A DNA stretch of 42,290 nt from Sedimentisphaerales bacterium (lineage in GTDB: Bacteria; Planctomycetota; Phycisphaerae; Sedimentisphaerales; SM23-30): contig JAFGSR010000004.1 in assembly GCA_016934515.1 (NCBI GenBank), forward strand, positions 1 through 42,290, written 5' to 3'. A model generated the notes under the pieces. That model was not told the origin of the DNA. It did no database searches and saw only the letters and a program-made list of their open reading frames with translations. Shown piece after piece: positions 17,424 through 26,241 of the stretch. Within the stretch, counting starts at the first letter, position 1. Each line of letters opens with the position of its first letter. The translations under genes and the position numbers were made by a program.

Positions 17424-18986
17424 ATGAATAAATTAAACCATGGTCGTGAAAACTGGGGATCCCGGGCGGGTTTCATCCTTGCTGCTATTGGTTCGGCCGT
17501 TGGACTCGGTAACGTCTGGCGTTTCCCCCACGAATGCTACAGCAACGGCGGATCAGCCTTTCTCATTCCTTACCTCGTTGCCATGATCGTTGTTGGCCTG
17601 CCCCTGTTAATTATGGAATTTTCCCTGGGCCACTTCACCCAACAGGCCGCTCCCAACGCTTTCAAACACGTCGGCCGCCGCTGGGAATTTGTCGGCTGGT
17701 GGCCCATCGTGCTCAGCTTCGTCATCGTTACCTATTACGCTGCCGTACTCGCCTGGAGTTTGAATTACCTCATCTTCAGCTTTTCCGATCCCCTGCCCTG
17801 GGCCTCACCTGAAGTCGTTCAGCAGGCATCCCAGGCCGGAAGAGCTGCCACCGATTATTTCTTTTACGATGAATATTTACAGTTTTCTGACGCCTTCAAA
17901 TTAGATGAATTGCGTCTGCCCATCGTGCTTGCCCTGGCTGCTATCTGGACGCTGATGTTCCTGTGCATTTTTAAAGGTGTCACGCTGGTCAGCAAAATCG
18001 TGCTCTGGACCGTACCAATTCCCTGGCTCATGCTCGTTATTCTTACCATCCGCGGCCTGACACTCGAAGGTGCCGTTTCCGGGCTCGAATATTTTCTCGA
18101 ACCCAACTGGATTGTCCTTAAGCAGCCCCAGGTCTGGCGCGCCGCTTTTGGACAGGTCTTTTTCTCCCTGACCATCGCTTTTGGCGTCATGATAACTTAC
18201 GCCAGTTTCCTCCACCGCAAAAGCGATCTCAACAACAACGCCCTAATCATTGCCCTGGCGGACCTGGGAACCAGTTTTGTCGCCGGGATCGCTGTTTTCG
18301 CCACCATGGGCGCCCTGGCCTTCAAAACCAATCAGCCCGTCCATGAAGTCCTCGAAGGCAGTAAATCGGTCGGGCTGGCTTTCGTGGCCTTTCCACGTGC
18401 CCTTGCCGCTTTGCCGGCGGCCAACGTCTTTTCCGTCTTTTTTTTCATCGCCTTATTGTTACTCGGCATCGATTCAGCCTTTTCAATCACCGAAGCCGCC
18501 CTGGCCAGCATCATCGACAAAACCGGACGCAAACGTGTCGCCGTGCTAACCGGCTTGAGTATCGTCGGTTTTTCTGTCGGACTGCTTTTCACCACCCGTA
18601 GCGGGCTTAATTGGCTCGGAACCATCGACGGCATTGTCAACGAGGGCACTTGGGGAATCTTGTTTGTCGGGCTGGTTGAGTGTCTGGTTCTGGGCTGGGC
18701 CTTCGATCTGGGCAAACTCCGCCATCATGCCAACAAAAACAGCGACTGGAAAATCGGCATCTGGTGGGAATGGTCCATCCGACTGGTTATCCCGGTCATT
18801 CTGGCGACTCTGGTGGTCTGGTCCTTCATCAGCGACCTGAATAATCCCGACGGCTACCTCTTCAGCAACGACGGAAAACTCATCTGGTTAAACATCTTGG
18901 GCCTGGGCCTGACCTTCTTTCTGTTTCTGGTCGCGATAGGGCTGGGCATCTGGAATCCCAAAAAAATCAAACCAGCCAATGATTAA
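17424..18986 (+). CDS. Neurotransmitter:sodium symporter (NSS/SNF) family transporter
   Basis: This 520-residue inner-membrane protein imports an amino acid or related solute with sodium. The family signature is at the N-terminus: WGSRAGFILAAIGSAVGLG followed by NVWRFP, which forms the unwound TM1 with the sodium and substrate sites. The segment SNGGSAFLIPYL and about 12 hydrophobic helices complete the LeuT-like fold. FFIALLLLGIDSAFS matches TM8, the other half of the sodium site. Bacterial NSS proteins that import methionine or alanine often work with a one-helix partner, and such a gene lies 91 bases downstream (19078-19251). There is no strong ribosome site before the ATG. Confidence 0.94.
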   Translation: MNKLNHGRENWGSRAGFILAAIGSAVGLGNVWRFPHECYSNGGSAFLIPYLVAMIVVGLPLLIMEFSLGHFTQQAAPNAFKHVGRRWEFVGWWPIVLSFVIVTYYAAVLAWSLNYLIFSFSDPLPWASPEVVQQASQAGRAATDYFFYDEYLQFSDAFKLDELRLPIVLALAAIWTLMFLCIFKGVTLVSKIVLWTVPIPWLMLVILTIRGLTLEGAVSGLEYFLEPNWIVLKQPQVWRAAFGQVFFSLTIAFGVMITYASFLHRKSDLNNNALIIALADLGTSFVAGIAVFATMGALAFKTNQPVHEVLEGSKSVGLAFVAFPRALAALPAANVFSVFFFIALLLLGIDSAFSITEAALASIIDKTGRKRVAVLTGLSIVGFSVGLLFTTRSGLNWLGTIDGIVNEGTWGILFVGLVECLVLGWAFDLGKLRHHANKNSDWKIGIWWEWSIRLVIPVILATLVVWSFISDLNNPDGYLFSNDGKLIWLNILGLGLTFFLFLVAIGLGIWNPKKIKPAND

Positions 18987-19077
18987 CCTTTGATAATTTG
19001 GCTGATTACTTTTGATGGAAACTGATCGAATTCTGTTAGAGCAAAATTTATTAGTGTGAATTAGGAAAAATCAGACT

Positions 19078-19251
19078 ATGATTTCCTCTATGATTGCCGA
19101 AATAATTTACGACGGAGAGCTTTCCACCACTGCTTATATTATCCTTGCTTTGATGTTTTTGTTGATAATCGGCGGCCTTTTCTGGTGCTTCTATCGGGCC
19201 ATTGTTGCCGCCAATAAAGGAGCCCGCAAACAACACCCCGACGAAATCTAG
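19078..19251 (+). CDS. MetS-like small subunit of the NSS transporter
   Basis: This 57-residue reading frame is below common length cut-offs but well supported. It encodes MISSMIAEIIYDG, then STTAYIILALMFLLIIGG, then LFWCFYRAIVAANKG and a charged end. This is the layout of the methionine/alanine importer small subunit (MetS, MaAIMP_sms): a short N-terminus with 'STTA', one transmembrane helix, a GGLxWC-like end and a positively charged cytoplasmic tail. In Corynebacterium the NSS protein MetP needs its small partner MetS for transport. Here the frame follows the NSS gene on the same strand after 91 bases, with AGGA about 11 bases before the ATG. A second in-frame ATG lies at 19090. Confidence 0.75.
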   Translation: MISSMIAEIIYDGELSTTAYIILALMFLLIIGGLFWCFYRAIVAANKGARKQHPDEI

Positions 19252-19324
19252 AAACCCGAACTAAAGCCACCGTAGATACAATCAACATTTAATTAAGACG
19301 AAACTCATTTTGCCCGAGCGAACC

Positions 19325-19732
19325 ATGAATAAATTGCACTGCTTAACATTCTTGATCCTGCTTATTTCACTGCCCGGCTGTGTCGAAAGGCTCATCACTA
19401 TCGATAGCTCGCCCTCCGGAGCTCTCGTTTGGCTAAACGACCAGGAAATCGGACAAACCCCCGTCACCGTTCCTTTTACCTGGTACGGTAAATACGAAGT
19501 CATCCTTCGCAAGGACGGCTATCGGTCCCTCAAAACGGCCCAGGACGCCGACGCCCCCATTTATCAATGGCCCGGTATTGACCTGATCTTCGAAAGCATC
19601 CTACCCTTCGAGTTCGTGGACCATCACCGCTGGCAATACGATTTGGAACCCATTACCGACGAAGACCCCCAACTGCTCATCGAACGTGCCCAGCAGCTTC
19701 GCGAACAAACCCAAAACCTGCCCAGGCAATAA
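19325..19732 (+). CDS. PEGA-domain lipoprotein
   Basis: The 135-residue product starts MNKLHCLTFLILLISLPGC, a type II signal peptide ending in the lipobox LPGC, so it is membrane-anchored through a lipidated cysteine. A PEGA domain follows immediately: ITIDSSPSGALVWLNDQEIG, then TPVTVPFTWYGKYEVILRKDGY. These small beta-sandwich modules are found on bacterial surfaces. The C-terminal third is polar and ends in a Gln/Arg/Glu-rich helix. An in-frame TTG at 19310 would add five residues, but the ATG at 19325 fits the signal peptide better. It is convergent with the diadenylate cyclase gene. Confidence 0.85.
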   Translation: MNKLHCLTFLILLISLPGCVERLITIDSSPSGALVWLNDQEIGQTPVTVPFTWYGKYEVILRKDGYRSLKTAQDADAPIYQWPGIDLIFESILPFEFVDHHRWQYDLEPITDEDPQLLIERAQQLREQTQNLPRQ

Positions 19733-19802
19733 CAACCCTTTTTTTCCATCGGGCGGCACCGCCAAACACAGCTGGGCCGGCGGCACTTTAGCGAAAAACA
19801 AC

Positions 19803-20789
19803 TCAGCCTTTTTCCGACTCAGGCCCCACCAGATCGCTGCTGCTGCGTTTGGCTTTTTCGATTTCCGTTATCAACTGACCCTGTCGCCAGATACGTACCG
19901 TCCCGGTTGATTCGCTGATGGTTATCGCAATACTTTTCGTCGCTGCGGTTATCGCCGCCGCCGCCGCATGTCGGGCACCCAGCCCCTGAGGCAAATCTTC
20001 CGGCATCAGCTTGGCCTGTAGATAAGTTCCCGCCGAAACGATCGTCCCGGCACCCTTTATCACAAAGGCACCATCGATACTGGCGAATTCCTTAACCGTT
20101 TCCTTCATCCGTGGATCAATAATATTACGCTCACTTTCCGGATATCCCTTAAACGGATTGATGATATTCTGCCTGGCGTGCTCTTGCACTTCTTTGCTGC
20201 TGCCCAACACAAAAATCGCGCCCACAGGCTTGCCTTCCCGACCTTCCGCAGCCAGTTCCAACGCCAGATTCAGCACCCGCTCAAACACCGCCCGCCGAAT
20301 GTGCTCGGTCAACGGCGGTTGATCCACCGACTGAAACATCTCATATTCGCGACCAACTTCCATCACCATCATCGTATCCAGGTGACCGCTCGGCAACCCA
20401 GTCAGAAAAACAAACTTATCGTTCGGCTTGAGCAGTCGCTTCGAAAACGCCAGCATCACTCCCATCTTGATCTGGCCCGTTCGCGTCAACTGAATCGCAG
20501 GTAACCGAACAACCTTATCGGTAAACTCCAGCGCCCGCTTTTCCGATTCTTCGCTACGCACAATCAAAATAATCTGTACTCTCCCAGAAAAATCCAGCAC
20601 CTCCAACTCCGTCGGATCCGCCAGACCGTCCACGTACAACAACAGCACTCGAAGTTTACTGCGCTCTATCACCCCCAGCGAAGATTCCAACATAATTCGG
20701 CTGACTGAAACCTCTTTTGCTGCCTTGACCTTCCCGGCAGCCTTTTTGGCTTTGGTAAGCTTTTTCTCCGAACCGTTATCTTTATCCAT
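19803..20789 (-). CDS. Diadenylate cyclase, DacZ-like (DisA_N domain)
   Basis: Diadenylate cyclases make cyclic di-AMP from two ATP and are linked to potassium and osmotic control. The C-terminal half (residues about 165-305) is a DAC domain: the DGA motif is IDGAFVIKGAGTIVSAGTYL (Asp239-Ala241), and the second motif is GLGARHAAAAAIT (Arg273, His274), followed by IAITISESTGTVRIW. The second motif reads RHA rather than the RHR found in DisA and CdaA. The N-terminal half, with LTRTGQIKMGVMLAFSKRLL and LDTMMVMEVG, resembles the pyruvate-kinase-C-like domain that precedes the DAC domain in euryarchaeal DacZ. There are no transmembrane helices as in CdaA and no DisA DNA-binding domain. The first 30 residues are lysine-rich. 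Similarity is judged by eye. Confidence 0.85.
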   Translation of the reverse strand: MDKDNGSEKKLTKAKKAAGKVKAAKEVSVSRIMLESSLGVIERSKLRVLLLYVDGLADPTELEVLDFSGRVQIILIVRSEESEKRALEFTDKVVRLPAIQLTRTGQIKMGVMLAFSKRLLKPNDKFVFLTGLPSGHLDTMMVMEVGREYEMFQSVDQPPLTEHIRRAVFERVLNLALELAAEGREGKPVGAIFVLGSSKEVQEHARQNIINPFKGYPESERNIIDPRMKETVKEFASIDGAFVIKGAGTIVSAGTYLQAKLMPEDLPQGLGARHAAAAAITAATKSIAITISESTGTVRIWRQGQLITEIEKAKRSSSDLVGPESEKG

Positions 20790-21043
20790 TTCGCCTGTCC
20801 CAATTGGAATTTTTCGTAATTACTCTACCTCTAATATTATAGCCCCGGCTGTCGCCGCTCGACACATCAATTTAGCGACTTATCTTCCACCTTACCATTA
20901 TCGGCCCACCCTGCGAGTCAGTTAACCTGAATACTCCAACTTTCAGCACCTGTTTGGTTCCTGATTTTTTAGGTTCCCAACCTTGTAAAGTCTTTCCCTC
21001 AAGATTATAATCCTCATGAGAGAATCGCTGATGGAGGTTTATT

Positions 21044-21943
21044 ATGCGGATTGGAATTATCGGCTCGGGCGCCTTGGGTGCCCTTTACGGTGCTTTCCTG
21101 GCCAAAACCGGCTATGATGTCCATTTTCTCATGCGCAGCGACTTCGAAACTGTTTGCCAAAAAGGACTTACCGTTCACAGTCCGCTGGGGGATTTCCATC
21201 TCGACAAAGTAAACTGCTACAACGATGTCCACCAAATGCCCGCCGTTGACATCGTCTTTGTCGGCCTGAAAACCACCGCCAACCAACATTACGAAGCTCT
21301 GATTTCTCCCCTGATGGGCCATGACACCCGTGTAATTTGCGCCCAAAACGGCTTGGGAAACGACGAACGCCTGGCCCAATTGTTCGGTCCGCTCCGCGTC
21401 GCCGGAGCTGTCGCCTTTCTCTGCTCCAATCGTAGCCAACCGGGTGTAATAGATCATTTGGATTACGGCCACATCCACCTCGGAAATTACCAACGCCTCC
21501 CTGACCAAATCCTGCAACGGTTCGCAGAAATGTTCGTCTCTGCCGGCGTCGATTGCAAAATCGTGGACAATCTTGCCGAAGCCCGCTGGAAAAAACTCGT
21601 CTGGAACGTGCCCTTCAACGGCCTTTCCGCTTTGCTCGACAAACCCGTCAACGAAATCATGGCTGATCCTCAACTCCGCAACCGTTGCCAAATCCTGATG
21701 AAGGAAGTTCAATCCGCCGCCGCACTCTGGAACATCAACATCACCGGCGATTTCCTGAAACTGATGATGGATTACACCAACAAAATGAAACCCTACCTCA
21801 CTTCGATGCACCTGGACCGCCGCAACGGAAAACCTCTCGAAACCGACGCCATCATCGGCGAACCACTAAAGCGGGCCCTGGAAAAAGGAAAAATCCTACC
21901 CGAAATGCAAAAACTCTTCGAAGGCCTCAAGGCGATTGGTTGA
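21044..21943 (+). CDS. panE: 2-dehydropantoate 2-reductase
   Basis: PanE (ketopantoate reductase) uses NADPH to reduce ketopantoate to pantoate for coenzyme A synthesis. The 299-residue length is typical. The N-terminal dinucleotide site is IGIIGSGALGALYGA. Further family blocks are VGLKTTANQ, CAQNGLGNDE, WKKLVWNVPFNGLSAL with the catalytic lysine, and the C-terminal MHLDRRNGKPLETDAIIGE. GGAGG sits 7 bases before the ATG. The stop is 8 bases before tilS, so the two probably form an operon. The family also includes other oxidoreductases, but the motifs here are canonical. Confidence 0.93.
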   Translation: MRIGIIGSGALGALYGAFLAKTGYDVHFLMRSDFETVCQKGLTVHSPLGDFHLDKVNCYNDVHQMPAVDIVFVGLKTTANQHYEALISPLMGHDTRVICAQNGLGNDERLAQLFGPLRVAGAVAFLCSNRSQPGVIDHLDYGHIHLGNYQRLPDQILQRFAEMFVSAGVDCKIVDNLAEARWKKLVWNVPFNGLSALLDKPVNEIMADPQLRNRCQILMKEVQSAAALWNINITGDFLKLMMDYTNKMKPYLTSMHLDRRNGKPLETDAIIGEPLKRALEKGKILPEMQKLFEGLKAIG

Positions 21944-21951
21944 AATGACTC

Positions 21952-23463
21952 ATGAACATTGATATTAACGACTCATTTCTGCTCGAAATCCTCGATCAAA
22001 TCGAGCGCAACCACCTCGCTGATCCCGATGACCGTTGGCTGCTCGCCGTCTCCGGCGGCCCCGACAGCATGGCCATGCTCACCGCCCTTACCGAACTGAA
22101 AAATTCCGCCCGGCTTCCCCTTGCTGATCTCCAATTGGCCCACCTCAACCACCAATTACGCGCCGACCAGAGCGACGCCGACGAAACCTTCATCCGCCAA
22201 CAAGCTAAAAATTCCCACCTGCCCATCACCGTAGCCCGCTGCGACGTTCAGGCTCTGGCTCAAAATACCAGCCAATCACTCGAAACCGCCGCCCGTCAGG
22301 CCCGTTACGATTTTCTCGCCCAAACAGCTCGAAAAAACTACTGCAACAAAATCGCCCTGGCTCACAATGCCGATGACCAGGCCGAAACCATCCTCCACCG
22401 CATTATCCGCGGCACAGGTATCAAAGGCCTGGCCGGTATCACACCCATACGCGATCTTGACGACGATCAATCCGTCAAACCGCTACAAATCGTCAGGCCG
22501 CTGCTCACCGTCAGTCGCGACCAGATCGAACAGTTTCTTCGCCGCCGCAACATTCCCTGGCGAATCGACGCCTCCAACGAATCCAACACCTTCACCCGCA
22601 ACCGCATCCGCAATCAACTGCTGCCCCTGCTCGCCGAACAATACAATCCGCAAGTTAAACAAGCCTTAATTCGACTGGGCCAAACCGCTCATTGGCTAAC
22701 CGACCTCCTCAGCCGAAACGCCGACGCTACCCTTCAAAACCTCACCCTCCAATTTGACAGCAATAGTGCAATCCTGGACGCCGCCTCCCTGGCTCAACTC
22801 CCTCCCATCCAGCAAACCGAACTCATCCGCCACCTTCTGGAAAAATTAAAACTTCCCCTCCAACGCATCAGCTTTCTACACATCCGCTCCGTAACCGATC
22901 TGTTAAATCATCCTGACCAATTCTCCAAATTGCAATTGCCCGAAAACCTCCAGGTAGCCCTCAAAAACCAAGAACTGCACTTTTCAATCGTTACCGATCA
23001 GCAGGATTCCCAAAAAACCACACCCCTGACCCAAATCATCCTGATCTCACCCGGCACCAATGATTTGCCCGCCAAGTACCTTTTTGTAGATAACCAACAG
23101 TCCCAACCTGCTCATTCGCTCCGCATCGAAAATCTGTTACTGGACCAGTACAACCAACTGAACCCGGCCGAATTCTACCGCGCCAAATCCCACCGCCAAG
23201 AAATTATTGATCCCGACAAGATTGTTGGGCAACTTACCCTACGCACCTGGCAAAATGGCGACCGCTTCCAGCCGCTTGGCTCCGCCGGCTCCAAAACCCT
23301 AGGCGACTTCTTCACCGACCACAACATCCCTACCGAATCCCGCCCGCAAATTGGCCTGCTCTGCGACGACCGCGGCATCATCTGGACCCTCGGCCTGCGC
23401 ATTGCCGACCGGGTAAAAATCACCCACAAAACCTCTCAGCTACTTAAATTATCTTTGGCTTAA
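21952..23463 (+). CDS. tilS: tRNA(Ile)-lysidine synthase
   Basis: TilS adds lysine to C34 of the CAU-anticodon tRNA-Ile, changing both codon reading and charging. The N-terminal PP-loop ATPase motif is LLAVSGGPDSMAML. HNADDQAETILHRIIRGTGIKGLAGI is the diagnostic second block (its two halves are ALAHNADDQAETIL and IIRGTGIKGL). RNRIRNQLLPLL matches the end of the catalytic domain. The 503 residues include the C-terminal substrate-binding domain ending near GDRFQPLG and LGLRIADRVKIT. Coding starts 8 bases after panE. The stop lies only one base from the stop of the convergent SGNH gene. Confidence 0.95.
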   Translation: MNIDINDSFLLEILDQIERNHLADPDDRWLLAVSGGPDSMAMLTALTELKNSARLPLADLQLAHLNHQLRADQSDADETFIRQQAKNSHLPITVARCDVQALAQNTSQSLETAARQARYDFLAQTARKNYCNKIALAHNADDQAETILHRIIRGTGIKGLAGITPIRDLDDDQSVKPLQIVRPLLTVSRDQIEQFLRRRNIPWRIDASNESNTFTRNRIRNQLLPLLAEQYNPQVKQALIRLGQTAHWLTDLLSRNADATLQNLTLQFDSNSAILDAASLAQLPPIQQTELIRHLLEKLKLPLQRISFLHIRSVTDLLNHPDQFSKLQLPENLQVALKNQELHFSIVTDQQDSQKTTPLTQIILISPGTNDLPAKYLFVDNQQSQPAHSLRIENLLLDQYNQLNPAEFYRAKSHRQEIIDPDKIVGQLTLRTWQNGDRFQPLGSAGSKTLGDFFTDHNIPTESRPQIGLLCDDRGIIWTLGLRIADRVKITHKTSQLLKLSLA

Positions 23464-23464
23464 C

Positions 23465-24460
23465 TTATTGTGACAAAAGAAAACTCTTTCTCGCTAAATC
23501 GGTGGGGGGACCTTGTTCCAACCTGATCTTTTCTCCCAAATCATGCGAAAACGCAATCGCCCCGTCTCGATGCAGGTGGCTGCCGTCAAAGCTGAGATAC
23601 TTATACTGATCCATCTCAATCCAACTGCCGCCCGCTGCCTCAAACCGCTCAACAAAATCACTCTCATCAAAACCACTAAGCTGCTCTTCCAATGCCACCA
23701 TCGCCTCGCTGGTAGGGGGGCGAAACCCAAAAACCAAAATCCCGCTGCTGCTCCACTTACGCACCCAAACCAGCAATTTTTCCACCGCATTTTCGGTTAC
23801 CACGTTGTTGAAAAAATTGAACCGGTAATTATCCACGTCTGCTACCGGATTGATCGACTGAACACTGCTGATCCAACCGTCATTCACCCCTTTATCGGGC
23901 TGGTTACTCACTTTTGCGTTGCGGACATTAGCCTTGCCCTTCTGGTTTCCCAGAATCGCCCGAACAAAATTCGATGGCTTCATCGGCAGAAAAAATCGCG
24001 GATGCCGCACCGCATTAGCTTGCAGAGTTGTTCGACTTTCAAACCGCTGCTTTTCCACCTTGAACGAATTTCTCCTCCGCGCTTTCTCAGTCAGCGAATG
24101 CGGCGTAATCCCCAACACCAACATCTTCTGGCCGCTGTCCGGTGCAAATTGTTCATCAATCGCGCGCAGATACTGTTCATCATAGCCGCATCCGTAAAAA
24201 CCATAATTCACTATCCGTAAATCTCCCAGATGCTCACGCATCACATTCCCGGATACCCCGAACACCACCCGTGAATCGCCCGTAATCACTACATCCGCGC
24301 ATCTGGCCCAACCAGCCTTCTCACCTTCTGCTCCCGCGTAACTGACCTCGTTCTGCCCCAGATCAACACGTCGCATCCCCACCGATACAATCAGAACACC
24401 CGCTAACACGATTGCTAATAAACTTCGCTCGGCTAAAATTTTTCGTCCTAAATTCCACAT
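23465..24460 (-). CDS. Membrane-anchored SGNH (AlgX/DltD-like) protein, partner of the MBOAT acyltransferase
   Basis: The 331-residue protein has one N-terminal hydrophobic helix (SLLAIVLAGVLIVSVG, about residues 14-30) and should face outward. The catalytic pattern of an SGNH hydrolase is visible: VITGDSRVVFG near residue 60, with the serine, and SFDGSHLHRDGAIAFSHDLG near the C-terminus with the Asp-x-x-His pair. MLVLGITPHSLT lies between them. Proteins of this shape next to MBOAT genes (AlgX, AlgJ, DltD) help transfer acyl groups to extracellular polymers. It starts 30 bases after the MBOAT stop on the same strand, so the two genes are almost certainly co-transcribed. The glycan being modified cannot be inferred. 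Confidence 0.78.
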   Translation of the reverse strand: MWNLGRKILAERSLLAIVLAGVLIVSVGMRRVDLGQNEVSYAGAEGEKAGWARCADVVITGDSRVVFGVSGNVMREHLGDLRIVNYGFYGCGYDEQYLRAIDEQFAPDSGQKMLVLGITPHSLTEKARRRNSFKVEKQRFESRTTLQANAVRHPRFFLPMKPSNFVRAILGNQKGKANVRNAKVSNQPDKGVNDGWISSVQSINPVADVDNYRFNFFNNVVTENAVEKLLVWVRKWSSSGILVFGFRPPTSEAMVALEEQLSGFDESDFVERFEAAGGSWIEMDQYKYLSFDGSHLHRDGAIAFSHDLGEKIRLEQGPPTDLARKSFLLSQ

Positions 24461-24489
24461 CTCAAATTATCTTGCGAAACCGCACCTTT

Positions 24490-25905
24490 TCAAAACTGAA
24501 AGTAAATAAACTCGCTCCCCGGACCACGCAAATAAACACAAATCATCAATACCACCGCCACCATCGTCGGCTGCGCAACTCGTACCAACAATCCCTCGCC
24601 CCAATCCAGATTCAACGGCAACCGAAAATAACAATACATCTCCCGCCCAACCATCAACGCTAAAATCGCCAACGCCTTATACGAAAGTAAATTCCGAAAA
24701 ACATCCACCTCCGTACTTTGCCAACTGAACATCACACCCAAAATCCCGCCCGCTTGAGCAAACGATTCCGCCCGGAAAAACACCCACGCCAACGTCGTCA
24801 TCCCGAACACCGCCAGCACCGCCGCATGCTTACCACCCGGAATCCTGCCCAGCCGCTCGGGCCATTTCGTCAGCCGCTCCAGCGATAGATAAAAACTGTG
24901 CAGCACCGCCCAGCCCACAAACGTCCACGCCGCCCCGTGCCACAGACCCGACAACAGCATCGTTATCCAAAGATTCCCATGCCCCGCTGCAGCACTCTTC
25001 CGCGAACCGCCCAACGGAATGTAAACGTAATCCCGAAACCAGCTCGACAGCGAAATGTGCCACCGCCCCCAAAACTCCCGAAAACTCCCCGACAGATAAG
25101 GTCGATTAAAATTAATCGGCAACTCGTAACCCATCCACTTTCCCAGTCCCCGCGCAATATCGCTGTAACCGCTGAAATCGCAATAAATCTGAAACGCGAA
25201 CATCACCATGATTATCCACCAGTAAACCGTCGAGGGAATCTTCTCCCCCGCAAATGCCGCCGTAACCACCGGCGCCAGGTTGTCCGCAATCACCACTTTC
25301 TTAAAAAAACCATGCGCTATCAGCCGCAGCCCTTCGAACCGACCCTGTTCCGTAGTGTCCCCGACCGTCTTCAATTGATCCAGCATATCCGTCGCCCGCA
25401 CAATCGGCCCCGCCACCAACTGTGGAAACATCGCCAGATACGCAAAAAAGTGCCCAATATTCCGCGTCGCTTTCAACCGCCCCCGATACACATCGATCGT
25501 GTAGCTCATCGACTGAAACGTATAAAAACTGATCCCCACCGGCAGCATCAGCCCCATCGGCCGTACCGACACCTCAATCCCCACCAGCCCCGCCAATCCA
25601 TTCAGGTTCTCAATCGCAAAATCCAGATACTTAAAAACCGCTAGCGCCCCCAGATTCGCCACCAGCGATCCGATCAGCAGCAACTTTTTCCGCTCCCGCC
25701 ATCGCTCCATCCCCAACGCCGCCAAAAAATCCACCAGCCCACTCGCCGTGATCAGAAACAAAAATCGCCAGTCCCACCAACCATAAAACACAAAACTGCT
25801 CACCACCAGGTAACCCCACCGCAGATTGTCCCGCCGCCGCATCACAGGCCACAGCCCAAAAAACAGCAAAATGAACACCAGAAAATCAATCGAGTTAAAC
25901 AGCAT
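24490..25905 (-). CDS. MBOAT family O-acyltransferase (AlgI/DltB-like)
   Basis: This 471-residue multi-pass inner-membrane protein should move acyl groups, usually acetyl, across the membrane to extracytoplasmic polymers. About 10 hydrophobic segments are visible. Conserved features of the AlgI branch are MLFNSIDFLVFILLFF at the N-terminus, LPVGISFYTFQSMSYTIDVY, QLVAGPIVRATDML, FCDFSGYSDIARGLG (here YCDFSGYSDIARGLG), FNRPYLSGSFREFWGRWH and LLSGLWHGAAWTFVGW with the invariant histidine. Length is normal. It is first in a two-gene operon with the SGNH protein that follows. No glycosyltransferase or alginate-like cluster is nearby. Confidence 0.93.
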   Translation of the reverse strand: MLFNSIDFLVFILLFFGLWPVMRRRDNLRWGYLVVSSFVFYGWWDWRFLFLITASGLVDFLAALGMERWRERKKLLLIGSLVANLGALAVFKYLDFAIENLNGLAGLVGIEVSVRPMGLMLPVGISFYTFQSMSYTIDVYRGRLKATRNIGHFFAYLAMFPQLVAGPIVRATDMLDQLKTVGDTTEQGRFEGLRLIAHGFFKKVVIADNLAPVVTAAFAGEKIPSTVYWWIIMVMFAFQIYCDFSGYSDIARGLGKWMGYELPINFNRPYLSGSFREFWGRWHISLSSWFRDYVYIPLGGSRKSAAAGHGNLWITMLLSGLWHGAAWTFVGWAVLHSFYLSLERLTKWPERLGRIPGGKHAAVLAVFGMTTLAWVFFRAESFAQAGGILGVMFSWQSTEVDVFRNLLSYKALAILALMVGREMYCYFRLPLNLDWGEGLLVRVAQPTMVAVVLMICVYLRGPGSEFIYFQF

Positions 25906-26241
25906 TTTTTCCTGACTCTTATCCTAATTCCGACCCAGATCACGTTTCTGGTTCAGATTATGACCCAAACCTCAACGCTCCATTTCTGCCGCCATCGCGC
26001 ATAAATTCCCCATAGCAACCGCTTCACCACCTCTTACATCGGCCAGATTATCACCCCCACCTCAATTTTCCCCCAAAAACCCACTCCCAACATAGTTAAT
26101 CGCACTAAACGAATTTCTGCTAATATTCAAAATTCGTCATTCGTCATTGATTCGTCATTCAAATTTCGTTATTCTTCATTAACTTTCTGATAAAACAAAA
26201 AATAATAACGCTTTCAAAATACTATTTTGTTGGGAATCCAA
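25906..26241. other. Intergenic region with TTCGTCA tandem motifs
   Basis: The region separates two divergent genes, MBOAT and mntP. At 26132-26160 the motif ATTCGTCATT is repeated three times with slight spacing changes, and degenerate copies (TTCGTTATTC, TTCTTCATT) follow to 26180. Nothing else is recognisable. Confidence 0.5.
26132..26180. repeat. Short tandem repeat, ATTCGTCATT units
   Basis: Three clear and two degenerate copies of TTCGTCATT occur in about 50 bases. A similar two-unit stretch is found at 30302-30319, between the repeat protein and GH97 genes. Confidence 0.5.

Noticed and set aside
24898-25644. Rightward 248-codon frame opposite the MBOAT gene
   Set aside because: Antisense to a strongly supported membrane enzyme; composition is Arg/His/Pro-rich without motifs.
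25906-26241. Manganese riboswitch upstream of mntP
   Set aside because: No conserved yybP-ykoY loop motifs could be recognised; only AT-rich sequence and TTCGTCATT units are seen.
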